From positions 1 through 64,000 of the forward strand of contig NZ_CP088252.1 in assembly GCF_021117385.1 (NCBI RefSeq): 64,000 nt of DNA, written 5' to 3'. The first letter of the stretch is position 1. Each line of letters starts with the position of its first letter. The notes under the pieces are model-generated. The model was not told where the DNA came from. It worked only from the letters and a program-made list of their open reading frames with translations, and ran no database searches. A program made the translations under genes and the position numbers. Source of the stretch: Frateuria soli. Its GTDB lineage: Bacteria > Pseudomonadota > Gammaproteobacteria > Xanthomonadales > Rhodanobacteraceae. Positions 25,115 to 32,414 of this stretch are shown one piece after another.

Positions 25115-25687
25115 TCAGTTGTAGACCATCGTGAACTGGACGCTGGTGTTCACGTCACCCGACCCGGCCGCACCACCTTGGGCGATGTACTGGGCGGTGT
25201 AATCGAGGGTGGCACTGCCGGTGGCGTCCAGGTTGGCCGTCTGCGAATTCTGCGCGGAGGCATCTGCGCCGCCCAGGTTGATGGCCGAGGCGTCGGCGTT
25301 GAGCAGTTGCACCTGCACGTTGGCAGCCGATCCGTTGTTGCTGAGGTTGCCGGTTGTGGTGTCGATGTTGGTGCCGGAGAAATAGGTCTGCACCGTGCTC
25401 AGTGCGGCATCGCAGCCGGTGATGCCGATGGAGAACTGCTTCTGGCCTGCGGTGGCGCCCGCGGAAGCCAGGTTGGACGTCAGCACGGTCGGCAGGGCCA
25501 CGCTAATCGCATCAGCGGTGCCGGCGCTCTTGCCGTCCACCTTGCAGGTCTGCCCGACTACCGTGCCGGTGATGGTGATGCTGCCATCGGGAGAGGAGTT
25601 CGACACGCTGTTGGCGGTAGCGGCGTTGGCGCCGAAAGCCAGGCCGAGGCCGGCGATCAGGGCGGCGGAAAGAAGGCGCTTGGACAT
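25115..25687 (-). CDS. Major fimbrial subunit (type 1 pilin)
   Basis: 190 aa. Signal peptide MSKRLLSAALIAGLGLAFGANA, then GSITITGTVVGQTCKVDGKS with the first Cys, FSIGITGCDAAL with the second, and the C-terminal DVNTSVQFTMVYN with the penultimate Tyr: a canonical FimA-like shaft subunit. AGAGGAA lies six bases before the ATG. First gene of the operon, followed after 78 bp by the chaperone; that gap may moderate downstream expression so that the shaft subunit is in excess. Confidence 0.93.
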   Translation of the reverse strand: MSKRLLSAALIAGLGLAFGANAATANSVSNSSPDGSITITGTVVGQTCKVDGKSAGTADAISVALPTVLTSNLASAGATAGQKQFSIGITGCDAALSTVQTYFSGTNIDTTTGNLSNNGSAANVQVQLLNADASAINLGGADASAQNSQTANLDATGSATLDYTAQYIAQGGAAGSGDVNTSVQFTMVYN

Positions 25688-25971
25688 GCTGGTTCCTCTG
25701 GAAGTTGGTTGTTGCAACTGACTCAAGGTGATCGGATGCGGTGCAGGCCTTGCCAGGTTTCCGAGCCGTCCGCGGCATGGCCAGCAAGCAAGGGCCTGTT
25801 TGGCTGTGCGGCAATTCGCAAGTCCTGTGCCAACGGGCGCGACCATTCGCCAAACCGTTGGCATGCAAAGGGTTGCGCCAAAAAAATGCCGCCTCGTGCT
25901 CGAAGTGGCCGTCCCTTTCCCGGTGGACTCCCCAGTCCCGGATTTGCCCCTGTGCGTCACATGCTTCACTT

Positions 25972-25987
25972 TGTGATCACTATCACA
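25972..25987. promoter_or_regulatory. CRP/Clp binding site
   Basis: TGTGA-TCACTA-TCACA matches the TGTGA-N6-TCACA consensus of CRP perfectly. In Xanthomonadales the CRP homologue Clp uses the same sequence and responds to cyclic di-GMP. It lies 285 bp upstream of the pilin start and about 58 bp upstream of the -35 box of the rightward operon, so either could be the target. Confidence 0.65.
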
Positions 25988-26044
25988 GTTTGATCACTCA
26001 AGTCGCGCAAGGCAAGGCCGATATGGGCGGCGTGTAAAGGGTGC

Positions 26045-26073
26045 TTGACATGTCCGGCAGCGATGTCTAGGCT
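26045..26073 (+). promoter_or_regulatory. Sigma-70 promoter of the Xre operon
   Basis: TTGACA (26045-26050), a 17-bp spacer and TAGGCT (26068-26073). The -35 is perfect; the -10 is weak. The operator palindrome begins four bases after the -10 box and a half-site overlaps the -35. Confidence 0.6.
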
Positions 26074-26076
26074 GCG

Positions 26077-26094
26077 TGTCAAGTTTGCTTGACA
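26077..26094. promoter_or_regulatory. Palindromic operator TGTCAAG-N4-CTTGACA
   Basis: A perfect 7-bp inverted repeat over the expected transcription start. A further half-site CTTGACA sits at 26044-26050 over the -35 box. The likely ligand is the small Xre regulator encoded third in the operon, acting as an autorepressor. Confidence 0.65.
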
Positions 26095-26136
26095 GGCCGG
26101 CCGGGGTGGCAGGTCCGTCGGGCAGGGGAGCCCGAG

Positions 26137-26736
26137 ATGCCGCGTTTCAACGAAAGCCACTACCGCAGCCAGCTGTCCGTCGCGATGGTGGCCTACATGG
26201 CCGCGATGCTGCTGGTCTGGCCGCTGAGCCGCACGGCCGCCAGCGTGCCGTTGAAGGTGCTGCTGGCAGTGGTGCCGGTGCTGCCGATGCTGTTCGTGAT
26301 CGGCCTGATGGCCCGGCGCATCGGCGCCAGCGACGAGTTCGAGCAGCGCGTGCACCTGGTGGCGCTGGGCGCGGCCACGGCGTTGCTCGGCGCGCTGAGC
26401 CTGGTCGGCGGGTTCCTGGCCGCGGCGGGTGTGCTGGAGCTCGACGGCAGCATCCTGATCTGGGTTTTCCCGGTGACCATGATCGGTTACGGCATCGCCC
26501 GCTGGTGGCTGCTGGTACGCCATTACGGCGAAAGCGCCAGTTGCGAGGGAAGCTCGCCGGGCAGGCAGTTGCTGTTGCTCGCCGTGCTGGCGCTGATGGT
26601 GCTGGGCGTGGCCTGGTGGCGCGGGCGGCTGGACGACTTCCAGGCCGGGTTGCTGGTCGGGCTGGTGCCGGGCGTGCTGGTGGTGCTGGCGGCCCTGTTG
26701 TGGCGCCGCCTGCGCCGCCGGCCCGGCGAGGGCTGA
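26137..26736 (+). CDS. Membrane protein 1 of the Xre operon
   Basis: 199 aa with about six hydrophobic segments in three hairpins, and a cytoplasmic motif ASDEFEQRVHLVAL between the second and third segments. The first 130 residues are recognisably related to the next gene product. AGGGGAG is well placed before the ATG at 26137. Family unknown to me; such proteins commonly accompany short Xre regulators. First gene of an eight-gene operon. Confidence 0.7.
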   Translation: MPRFNESHYRSQLSVAMVAYMAAMLLVWPLSRTAASVPLKVLLAVVPVLPMLFVIGLMARRIGASDEFEQRVHLVALGAATALLGALSLVGGFLAAAGVLELDGSILIWVFPVTMIGYGIARWWLLVRHYGESASCEGSSPGRQLLLLAVLALMVLGVAWWRGRLDDFQAGLLVGLVPGVLVVLAALLWRRLRRRPGEG

Positions 26737-26739
26737 GCG

Positions 26740-27147
26740 ATGGCCATGCGCGCGGTGCACAAGCGCTATCTGCGGCAGTTCGTGCCGGCCATGGCTGGTT
26801 ACTGCGCCTTGATCGGGCTGTACGGCTGGCTGGTGCCGCGCACCGACAGCACCGCTCTGCGTGCGCTGCTTGCCTTGCTGCCGATGCTGCCGGTGGTGCT
26901 GGCGATGCGCGCCATGGCGCGGGTCATCCGCGAGCAGGACGAGCTGGAGCGGCAGATCGACCTGCAGGCGCTGGCCGCCGCAGCCGTGCTGACCTCGTGC
27001 GGGTTCCTGAGTTTCGGGTTGCTGCTCAGTGCCGGGGTGCTGGGCGAGGTGCCGGCCGCGCTGGTCGCCCTGCTGGTGCTGCCGTGCTTCTTCTGGATCT
27101 TCGGTCTGGCCAAGCTGGTGCTGGTGCTGAGGCTGCGCCGTCGATGA
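26740..27147 (+). CDS. Membrane protein 2 of the Xre operon
   Basis: 135 aa, four hydrophobic segments. REQDELERQIDLQALA matches the ASDEFEQRVHLVALG motif of the preceding protein, and the surrounding segments (LRALLALLPMLPVVLAMRAM versus LKVLLAVVPVLPMLFVIGLM) also align, so the two are paralogues. The start is three bases after the upstream stop, and the end overlaps the Xre gene (ATGA). Function unknown. Confidence 0.7.
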   Translation: MAMRAVHKRYLRQFVPAMAGYCALIGLYGWLVPRTDSTALRALLALLPMLPVVLAMRAMARVIREQDELERQIDLQALAAAAVLTSCGFLSFGLLLSAGVLGEVPAALVALLVLPCFFWIFGLAKLVLVLRLRRR

Positions 27148-27347
27148 AAAACCGGGTGCGCGACCTGCGCGGGGAGCAGGGATGGTCGCAGGCGGACCTG
27201 GCCGAACGGCTGGACGTCTCGCGCCAGACCGTCAATGCGATCGAGACCGGCAAGTACGACCCGAGCCTGCCGCTGGCCTTCAAGATCGCGCGTCTGTTCG
27301 GGCGGCCGATCGAAGCGATCTTCGAGCCCAATGATGCGCAAGCCTAG
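27144..27347 (+). CDS. Small Xre-family transcriptional regulator
   Basis: 67 aa, essentially only a helix-turn-helix: MKNRVRDLRGEQGWSQADLA, then LDVSRQTVNAIETGKYDPSL, typical of the YgzD-like Cro/CI subgroup, with IEAIFEPND at the end. It most likely dimerises on the TGTCAAG-N4-CTTGACA palindrome at the operon promoter. Coupled to the preceding membrane gene by a 4-bp overlap. No ligand domain is present, so the signal would come through the membrane proteins or protein turnover. Confidence 0.85.
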   Translation: MKNRVRDLRGEQGWSQADLAERLDVSRQTVNAIETGKYDPSLPLAFKIARLFGRPIEAIFEPNDAQA

Positions 27348-27359
27348 GGAGAGAACCGA

Positions 27360-27749
27360 ATGAACAGCTTGTTGCGACGCTACGCGCGCCGACTCTGGTT
27401 GCCGACCACCGTGATGCTGGTCGTGGTGGTGCTGTTTCTGCGCTATGCGCGGGAGTTGTCGCCCGCGGGCAAGCTGATCGCCGCGGCCGCGCTGCTGGCG
27501 AGCTATGCCTGGACCGGCTGGGCGGAGTTCCGCCACATGCAACTGATGGACGAGATGCGTCGCCGACTGGAGATGGAGGCGATGGTGCTGGCGTTCATCG
27601 CCGGCACCGGCATCGTGCTGGGGATGTTCTTCCTCAACGCCTTGAAGCTGGTCGCGATGCCGTTCGCCGCGGCGCCGATGGCGCTGTTCGGTTGCTACGT
27701 GCTGGCGCAGCTGTGGGCACGGCTGCGCTACCGCTACTGGTCGCTGTAG
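27360..27749 (+). CDS. Membrane protein 3 of the Xre operon
   Basis: 129 aa, four hydrophobic segments, and a central LMDEMRRRLEMEAMVLA that matches the DE[FLM]-containing loop of the two preceding membrane proteins. It appears to be a third, more diverged paralogue. SD-like GGGAGAG precedes the ATG. The stop codon TAG overlaps the AGGAGG ribosome-binding site of the next gene. Confidence 0.65.
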   Translation: MNSLLRRYARRLWLPTTVMLVVVVLFLRYARELSPAGKLIAAAALLASYAWTGWAEFRHMQLMDEMRRRLEMEAMVLAFIAGTGIVLGMFFLNALKLVAMPFAAAPMALFGCYVLAQLWARLRYRYWSL

Positions 27750-27757
27750 GAGGTCGC

Positions 27758-27988
27758 GTGGGACACCGCACCGCCGTGATCGTTGCCGCACTCGTGCTGC
27801 TGGCCTGTGCGCGCATGCCGGCCTGGTCGGAGCCGGCCCCGCGCGAGGCCGGGCGGGTGCCCGCGTCGCAGGTCGCGACGGGCGACGGGCGGATCGGAGT
27901 GGACATCGAATGGGAGCTCGCGTCGACGCTTGGGCGCTGGCTGGAAATCATCCGTGGGACGGGAAGGGAGTTGAGGACATGGCTTTGA
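27758..27988 (+). CDS. Small putative lipoprotein
   Basis: 76 aa starting with GTG four bases after a perfect AGGAGG. MGHRTAVIVAALVLLACARM contains the lipobox-like LLAC, so Cys17 may be lipidated. The remainder is short, with IGVDIEWELASTLGRWLEII as a possible amphipathic helix. No family recognised. Its end overlaps the next gene by 10 bp. Confidence 0.55.
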   Translation: MGHRTAVIVAALVLLACARMPAWSEPAPREAGRVPASQVATGDGRIGVDIEWELASTLGRWLEIIRGTGRELRTWL

Positions 27989-29556
27989 AAGCGCGCACCA
28001 TGCTGCGCATCGTGGTGGTCGCCGGCGGGCTCGGCCTGCTGGCGTGGAACCAGTTTCATCCGCGTGCGCCGGCGTCGGCCGGGGCCGATGCTGTCGCGGC
28101 GGCGGCGCCTGCGGCACCGGCGAAAGACCTGCCCCCTGCCAGGCCGCACACCTGGAAGCTGGGCCGGCTGGTGCTGACGGCCTGCGAACTGGGCCGGCCG
28201 GACAGCGGCCTGTCGACAGCCGCCTGGTGCGCGCCCTTCGAGGTGCCCGAGAACCGCGACGATCCCGCCAGCCGCAAGATCACGTTGAACCTGGCGGTGA
28301 TCCGCTCCGACGCCGACGTACCGGCCCAGGACATGCTGGTGTACCTCGCCGGTGGTCCCGGCCAGGCGGCGACCGAGACCTGGCCGATGGTGGCGCCGGC
28401 GCTGAGCCCGTTGCTGGCGCACCGCAATGTGCTGCTGATCGACCAGCGCGGCACCGGCCGTTCCCATCCGCTGGACTGCAAGGCGGCGGAGAAGGCCGAC
28501 AAGGTCGGCGCCGTCGCCGGCTTCGATCCCGACCGGTTGCGCGCGCAGGTCCAGGCTTGCCTGAAGGAAGTGCAGGCCACGGCCGACCCGCGCTACTACA
28601 CCACCACCGCGGCGGTGGCCGACCTGGAGGACGCCCGCCAGGCGCTGGGTGCGCCGGACTTCGACCTGGTCGGCGTGTCCTACGGCACGCGCGTGGCGCA
28701 GCAGTACGCCATGCATCATCCGGATGCGGTGCGCAGCATCCTGCTCGATGGCGCGGTACCGAACCAGCTGGTGTTGGGCGAGGACTTCGCGCGCAACCTG
28801 GAGGATGCGCTCAAGGCGCAGTTCGCCCGCTGCACCGCCGAGTGCAAGGCGCGCTTCGGCGACCCGTACCAGACGCTCTACCAGTTGCGCGACGCGCTGC
28901 GCGCCAACCCGCACAAGGTCAGCTTCCGCGATCCGCAGACCTACCAGAGCGTCGAGCGCACGCTGAGCGACGACGCGCTGGCGAGCGTGGTGCGCCTGTT
29001 CGCCTACTCCCCGGTCACCGCCGCGCTGCTGCCGCTGTCGATCGACGCGGCGGCGCACGGCGACGTCGGCCCGCTGCTGGGGCAGGCCAAGCTGATCAGC
29101 GGCGACCTGGCCGACACCATGAACGGCGGCATGCAGTCCTCGGTGATCTGCAGCGAGGACGCCGACCTGCTGAAGCCGCGCCCGCAGGACGCCGACACCA
29201 TCCTGGGCACGCGCATGATCGACACGCTCGAGGCGATCTGCTCGGTGTGGCCGCGCGGCACGCGCCCGGCCGATTTCCACCAGCCGCTGAAGACCGCCAT
29301 CCCCACGCTGCTGCTGTCGGGCCAGTACGACCCGGTGACGCCGCCGCGCTACGGCGAGGAGGTGCTCAAGGGGCTCTCCAACGGTCGCCACCTCGTGCTC
29401 AAGGGCCAGGGCCACAACGTGATCGCCGCCGGCTGCATGCCCACGCTGGTGAAGACCTTCGTCGAGGAGCTCGATCCGGAGAAGCTCGACGCGAGCTGCC
29501 TGGACCGCCTGCAACCGACCCCGCTGTTCATCGACTTCAACGGAGCGACCCCATGA
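27979..29556 (+). CDS. Secreted alpha/beta hydrolase (peptidase S33, tripeptidyl-aminopeptidase-like)
   Basis: 525 aa. An N-terminal signal anchor (MLRIVVVAGGLGLLAW) is followed by an Ala/Pro linker and an alpha/beta hydrolase: YLAGGPGQAA (oxyanion hole), LLIDQRGTGRS, nucleophile GVSYGTR, the TAP-like C-terminal region with GQYDPVTPP (Asp) and GQGHNV (His). Relatives cleave prolyl or short peptides in the periplasm. The ATG at 27979 follows GAGG; the end overlaps the ABC ATPase gene by 4 bp, so peptide processing may be tied to the exporter. Confidence 0.85.
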   Translation: MALKARTMLRIVVVAGGLGLLAWNQFHPRAPASAGADAVAAAAPAAPAKDLPPARPHTWKLGRLVLTACELGRPDSGLSTAAWCAPFEVPENRDDPASRKITLNLAVIRSDADVPAQDMLVYLAGGPGQAATETWPMVAPALSPLLAHRNVLLIDQRGTGRSHPLDCKAAEKADKVGAVAGFDPDRLRAQVQACLKEVQATADPRYYTTTAAVADLEDARQALGAPDFDLVGVSYGTRVAQQYAMHHPDAVRSILLDGAVPNQLVLGEDFARNLEDALKAQFARCTAECKARFGDPYQTLYQLRDALRANPHKVSFRDPQTYQSVERTLSDDALASVVRLFAYSPVTAALLPLSIDAAAHGDVGPLLGQAKLISGDLADTMNGGMQSSVICSEDADLLKPRPQDADTILGTRMIDTLEAICSVWPRGTRPADFHQPLKTAIPTLLLSGQYDPVTPPRYGEEVLKGLSNGRHLVLKGQGHNVIAAGCMPTLVKTFVEELDPEKLDASCLDRLQPTPLFIDFNGATP

Positions 29557-30287
29557 TCGAGGTCAAGGACCTGTACAAGACGTTCGGCGCGGTCAAGGCC
29601 GTCGACGGCGTCAGCTTCACCGCCCGCGACGGCGAAATCACCGGTCTGCTCGGCCCCAATGGCGCCGGCAAGACCACCACGCTGCGCATGCTCTACACGC
29701 TGATGACGCCCGACCGCGGGCAGGTGCTGATCGACGGCGTCGACGCGTCCACCGACGCGCTCACCGTGCGCCGCCACCTGGGCGTACTGCCCGATGCGCG
29801 CGGCCTGTACAAGCGCCTGACCGCGCGCGAGAACATCGACTACTTCGCGCACCTGCAAGGTTTGCCGGACGACGAAGTCCGCACCCGCCGCGATGCGCTG
29901 ATCGAGGCCCTGGACATGGGCGACATCGCCGACCGGCGCACCGAGGGCTTCTCGCAGGGCCAGCGGGTCAAGACCGCGATCGCCCGCGCGCTGGTGCACG
30001 ACCCGCGCAACGTGATCCTGGACGAGCCGACCAACGGCCTGGACGTGATGGCCACCCGCGCGCTGCGCCAGTTCATGTCGAAGCTCAAGGCGGAAGGGCG
30101 CTGCGTGCTGTTCTCCAGCCACATCATGCAGGAGGTGGCGGCGCTGTGCGACCGCATCGTGGTGATCGCGCACGGCCGTGTGGTGGCCGACGAGACGCCC
30201 GACGCGCTGCGTGCGCAGACGGGCGAGGCGAACCTGGAGGAAGCCTTCGTGAAACTGATCGGCAGCGATGAGGGACTGGCCGCATGA
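29553..30287 (+). CDS. ABC transporter ATPase (NatA-like)
   Basis: 244 aa. Walker A GPNGAGKTT, Q-loop replaced by LPDARGLYKRLTARENI, signature FSQGQRVKTAIARAL, Walker B VILDEPTNGLD and SSHIMQEV. The signature FSQGQ in place of LSGGQ and the regions around it match NatA, the ATPase of Na+-efflux ABC systems. Coupled at both ends by 4-bp overlaps. Actual substrate is not proven. Confidence 0.85.
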   Translation: MIEVKDLYKTFGAVKAVDGVSFTARDGEITGLLGPNGAGKTTTLRMLYTLMTPDRGQVLIDGVDASTDALTVRRHLGVLPDARGLYKRLTARENIDYFAHLQGLPDDEVRTRRDALIEALDMGDIADRRTEGFSQGQRVKTAIARALVHDPRNVILDEPTNGLDVMATRALRQFMSKLKAEGRCVLFSSHIMQEVAALCDRIVVIAHGRVVADETPDALRAQTGEANLEEAFVKLIGSDEGLAA

Positions 30288-31492
30288 ACAAGATGGACAC
30301 CCAGCCGCTGCGCCGCAGCCGCGCGTTCCTGACGGTATTCCTGAAGGAAGTGCGCGAGAACCTGCGCGACCGCCGCACGCTGACCAGCGCCTTCCTGATG
30401 GGGCCGCTGCTGACGCCACTGCTGTTCGTGATGATCATCAGCGTGACCATCAACCGCGAACTGGACAAGGCCGAGCAGCCGCTCAAGGTGCCGGTGATCG
30501 GCGCGCAGTACGCGCCCAACCTGCTCGGCGCGCTCGAGGCCGGCGGCGTGGTGCCGCAGCCGGCCCTGGCCGATCCCGAGCGCGCCGTGCGCGACCAGCA
30601 GGCCGACCTGGTGCTGCGCATCGCCCCCGACTACCCGAAGGCCTGGCGCAAGGGCGAACCGGTGCAGGTGGAGCTGATCTACGACTCCTCCCAGCGCGAT
30701 TCGAGCACCCCGGTCGAGCGCGTGACCAAGCTGGTGGAAGGCTATTCCCGCCAGCAGGGCGCGATGCGGCTGATCGCGCGCGGCCTTTCGCCGGCGCTGG
30801 GCTCGCCGGTGATCGTGGCCAAGCGCGACCAGGCCACCGCGCAGTCGCGTGCGGTGCTGATGTTCAACATGCTGCCGTACCTGTTCGTGCTGACCATCTT
30901 CATCGGCGGCATGTACCTGGCGATCGACCTGACCGCCGGCGAGCGCGAGCGCCAGTCGCTGGAACCGCTGTTCGCCAATCCGGTGCCGCGCTGGAAGATC
31001 TTCCTCGGCAAGCTGGCGGCGATCTGTGCGTTCTCCACCGCCAGCCTGGTGATCTGCCTGGTCGCGTTCTCGGTGGTCGGCGGCTTCATCCCGACCGAGA
31101 AGCTCGGCATGGAAGTGCACCTGGGAGCGTCCTTCGCGCTGTACGTGCTGCTGCTCCAGTTGCCGCTGATCGTGCTGCTGGGCGCGCTGCAGTCGATGGT
31201 GGCGGCGTTCGCCAAGAGCTACCGCGAGGCGCAGACCTACCTGTCGGTGCTGATGATGGTGCCGATCCTGCCGAGCATCGCGTTGATGGTGATGCCGCTC
31301 AAGCCGCAGGACTGGATGTACGCCGTGCCGCTGCTGGGCCAGCACCTGGGGATCATCGACCTTGTGCGTGGCGACGGCGTGGCCACCGTGCCGCTGGCGC
31401 TGTGCCTGGCCGGGACCTCGTTGGCCGCGCTGGTGGTCGCGCTGGTGACGATGCAGCTCTACCGCTCCGAGCGGCTGGCCATTTCAGGCTGA
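30284..31492 (+). CDS. ABC transporter permease (NatB-like)
   Basis: 402 aa. One N-terminal membrane segment (LTSAFLMGPLLTPLLFVMII), a large periplasmic domain of about 150 residues and a C-terminal block of five segments, the ABC-2/NatB arrangement; GERERQSLEPLFANPVPRWKI is the usual ERE motif of the coupling region. It pairs with the preceding ATPase. Last gene of the operon, followed by a GC-rich hairpin and a large REP array. Confidence 0.85.
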   Translation: MNKMDTQPLRRSRAFLTVFLKEVRENLRDRRTLTSAFLMGPLLTPLLFVMIISVTINRELDKAEQPLKVPVIGAQYAPNLLGALEAGGVVPQPALADPERAVRDQQADLVLRIAPDYPKAWRKGEPVQVELIYDSSQRDSSTPVERVTKLVEGYSRQQGAMRLIARGLSPALGSPVIVAKRDQATAQSRAVLMFNMLPYLFVLTIFIGGMYLAIDLTAGERERQSLEPLFANPVPRWKIFLGKLAAICAFSTASLVICLVAFSVVGGFIPTEKLGMEVHLGASFALYVLLLQLPLIVLLGALQSMVAAFAKSYREAQTYLSVLMMVPILPSIALMVMPLKPQDWMYAVPLLGQHLGIIDLVRGDGVATVPLALCLAGTSLAALVVALVTMQLYRSERLAISG

Positions 31493-31503
31493 GTCGAACC
31501 GGC

Positions 31504-31528
31504 GCCCTCTCCCGGCCGGGGAGAGGGC
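31504..31528 (+). terminator. GC-rich hairpin after the natAB-like genes
   Basis: GCCCTCTCCC and GGGAGAGGGC pair around GGCCG, 12 bases after the stop codon. No T-run follows, so termination strength is uncertain. Related hairpins occur at 60246-60388. Confidence 0.4.
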
Positions 31529-31564
31529 TGGGTGGGAAGAGTTTCCGATCCTCGGAGCTCTTCT

Positions 31565-32380
31565 GTAGGAGCGCACTTGTGCGCGACCGCCATGTATCCC
31601 GGTCACGCAAAGGTGTGCTCCTACAGAATGCATCGCCCACAAGTGGGCTCCTACGGGAGCCTCACTGCTCTGGGCACTTCGGGTGCTCCTGTCCCCCGGG
31701 CCTGCGTGCGTGGTGACGGGGAGAGGGGTCGGGGCTCGCGCGGAGCGCGTTGCTGTAGGAGCGCACTTGTGCGCGACCGCCATGCATCCCGGTCACGCAA
31801 AGGTGTGCTCCTACAGAATGCATCGCCCACAAGTGGGCTCCTACGGGAGCCTCACTGCTCTGGGCACTTCGGGTGCTCCTGTCGCCGGGCCTGCGTGCGT
31901 GGCGACGGGGGGAGGGTTGGGTGGGGCCGGGGCTCGCGCGGAGCGCGTTGCTGCAGGGGGCATCGCCCACGAGTGGGCTCCTACGGGAGCCTCACTGCTC
32001 TTGGCACTTCGGGTGCTCCTGTCCCCCGGGCCTGCGTGCGTGGTGACGGGGAGAGGGTTGGGTGGGGCCGGGGCTCGCGTGGAGCGCGTTGCTGTAGGAG
32101 CGCACTTGTGCGCGACCGCCATGCATCCCGGTCGCGCACAGGTGCGCTCCTACAGGGGGCATCGCCCACGAGTGGGCTCCTACGGGAGCCTCACTGCTCT
32201 TGGCATTTCGGGTGCTCCTGTCGCCGGGCCTGCGTGCGTGATGACGGGAGAGGGTTGGGTGGGGTCGGGGCTCGCGCGGAGCGCGTTGCTGTAGGAGCGC
32301 ACTTGTGCGCGACCGCGATGCATCCCGGTCGCGCACAGGTGCGCTCCTACAGGGGGCATCGCCCACAAGTGGGCTCCTGC
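31565..32380. repeat. Composite array of two REP families
   Basis: Units of about 190 bp. A full unit has an inverted pair of family B (GTAGGAGCGCACTTGTGCGC, starts at 31565, 31755, 32094 and 32291), then one family A copy in inverted orientation (GCCCACAAGTGGGCTCCTAC), then GGGAGCCTCACTGCTC.GGCACTTCGGGTGCTCC and a GC-rich filler. The middle unit (around 31945) has lost its family B pair. The 922 bp from 31493 to the next gene hold no credible gene. Confidence 0.88.
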
Positions 32381-32414
32381 GAGAGCCTCGGTGCTGCCGG
32401 CACTCCGGTCGGGC

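Larger units (their letters stand above)
25688..26136. other. Regulatory gap between fimbrial and Xre operons
   Basis: A divergent 449-bp region with no gene. It holds the CRP/Clp-type site, a sigma-70-like promoter and the palindromic operator listed separately. The ~280 bp next to the pilin gene are less G+C-rich than the coding DNA around but show no clear -10/-35 pair to my eye. Confidence 0.6.

Noticed and set aside
32000-32020. TTGGCAC-N7-TGC, resembling a sigma-54 (-24/-12) promoter
   Set aside because: It recurs in every unit of the REP array and no gene starts downstream; treated as part of the repeat.
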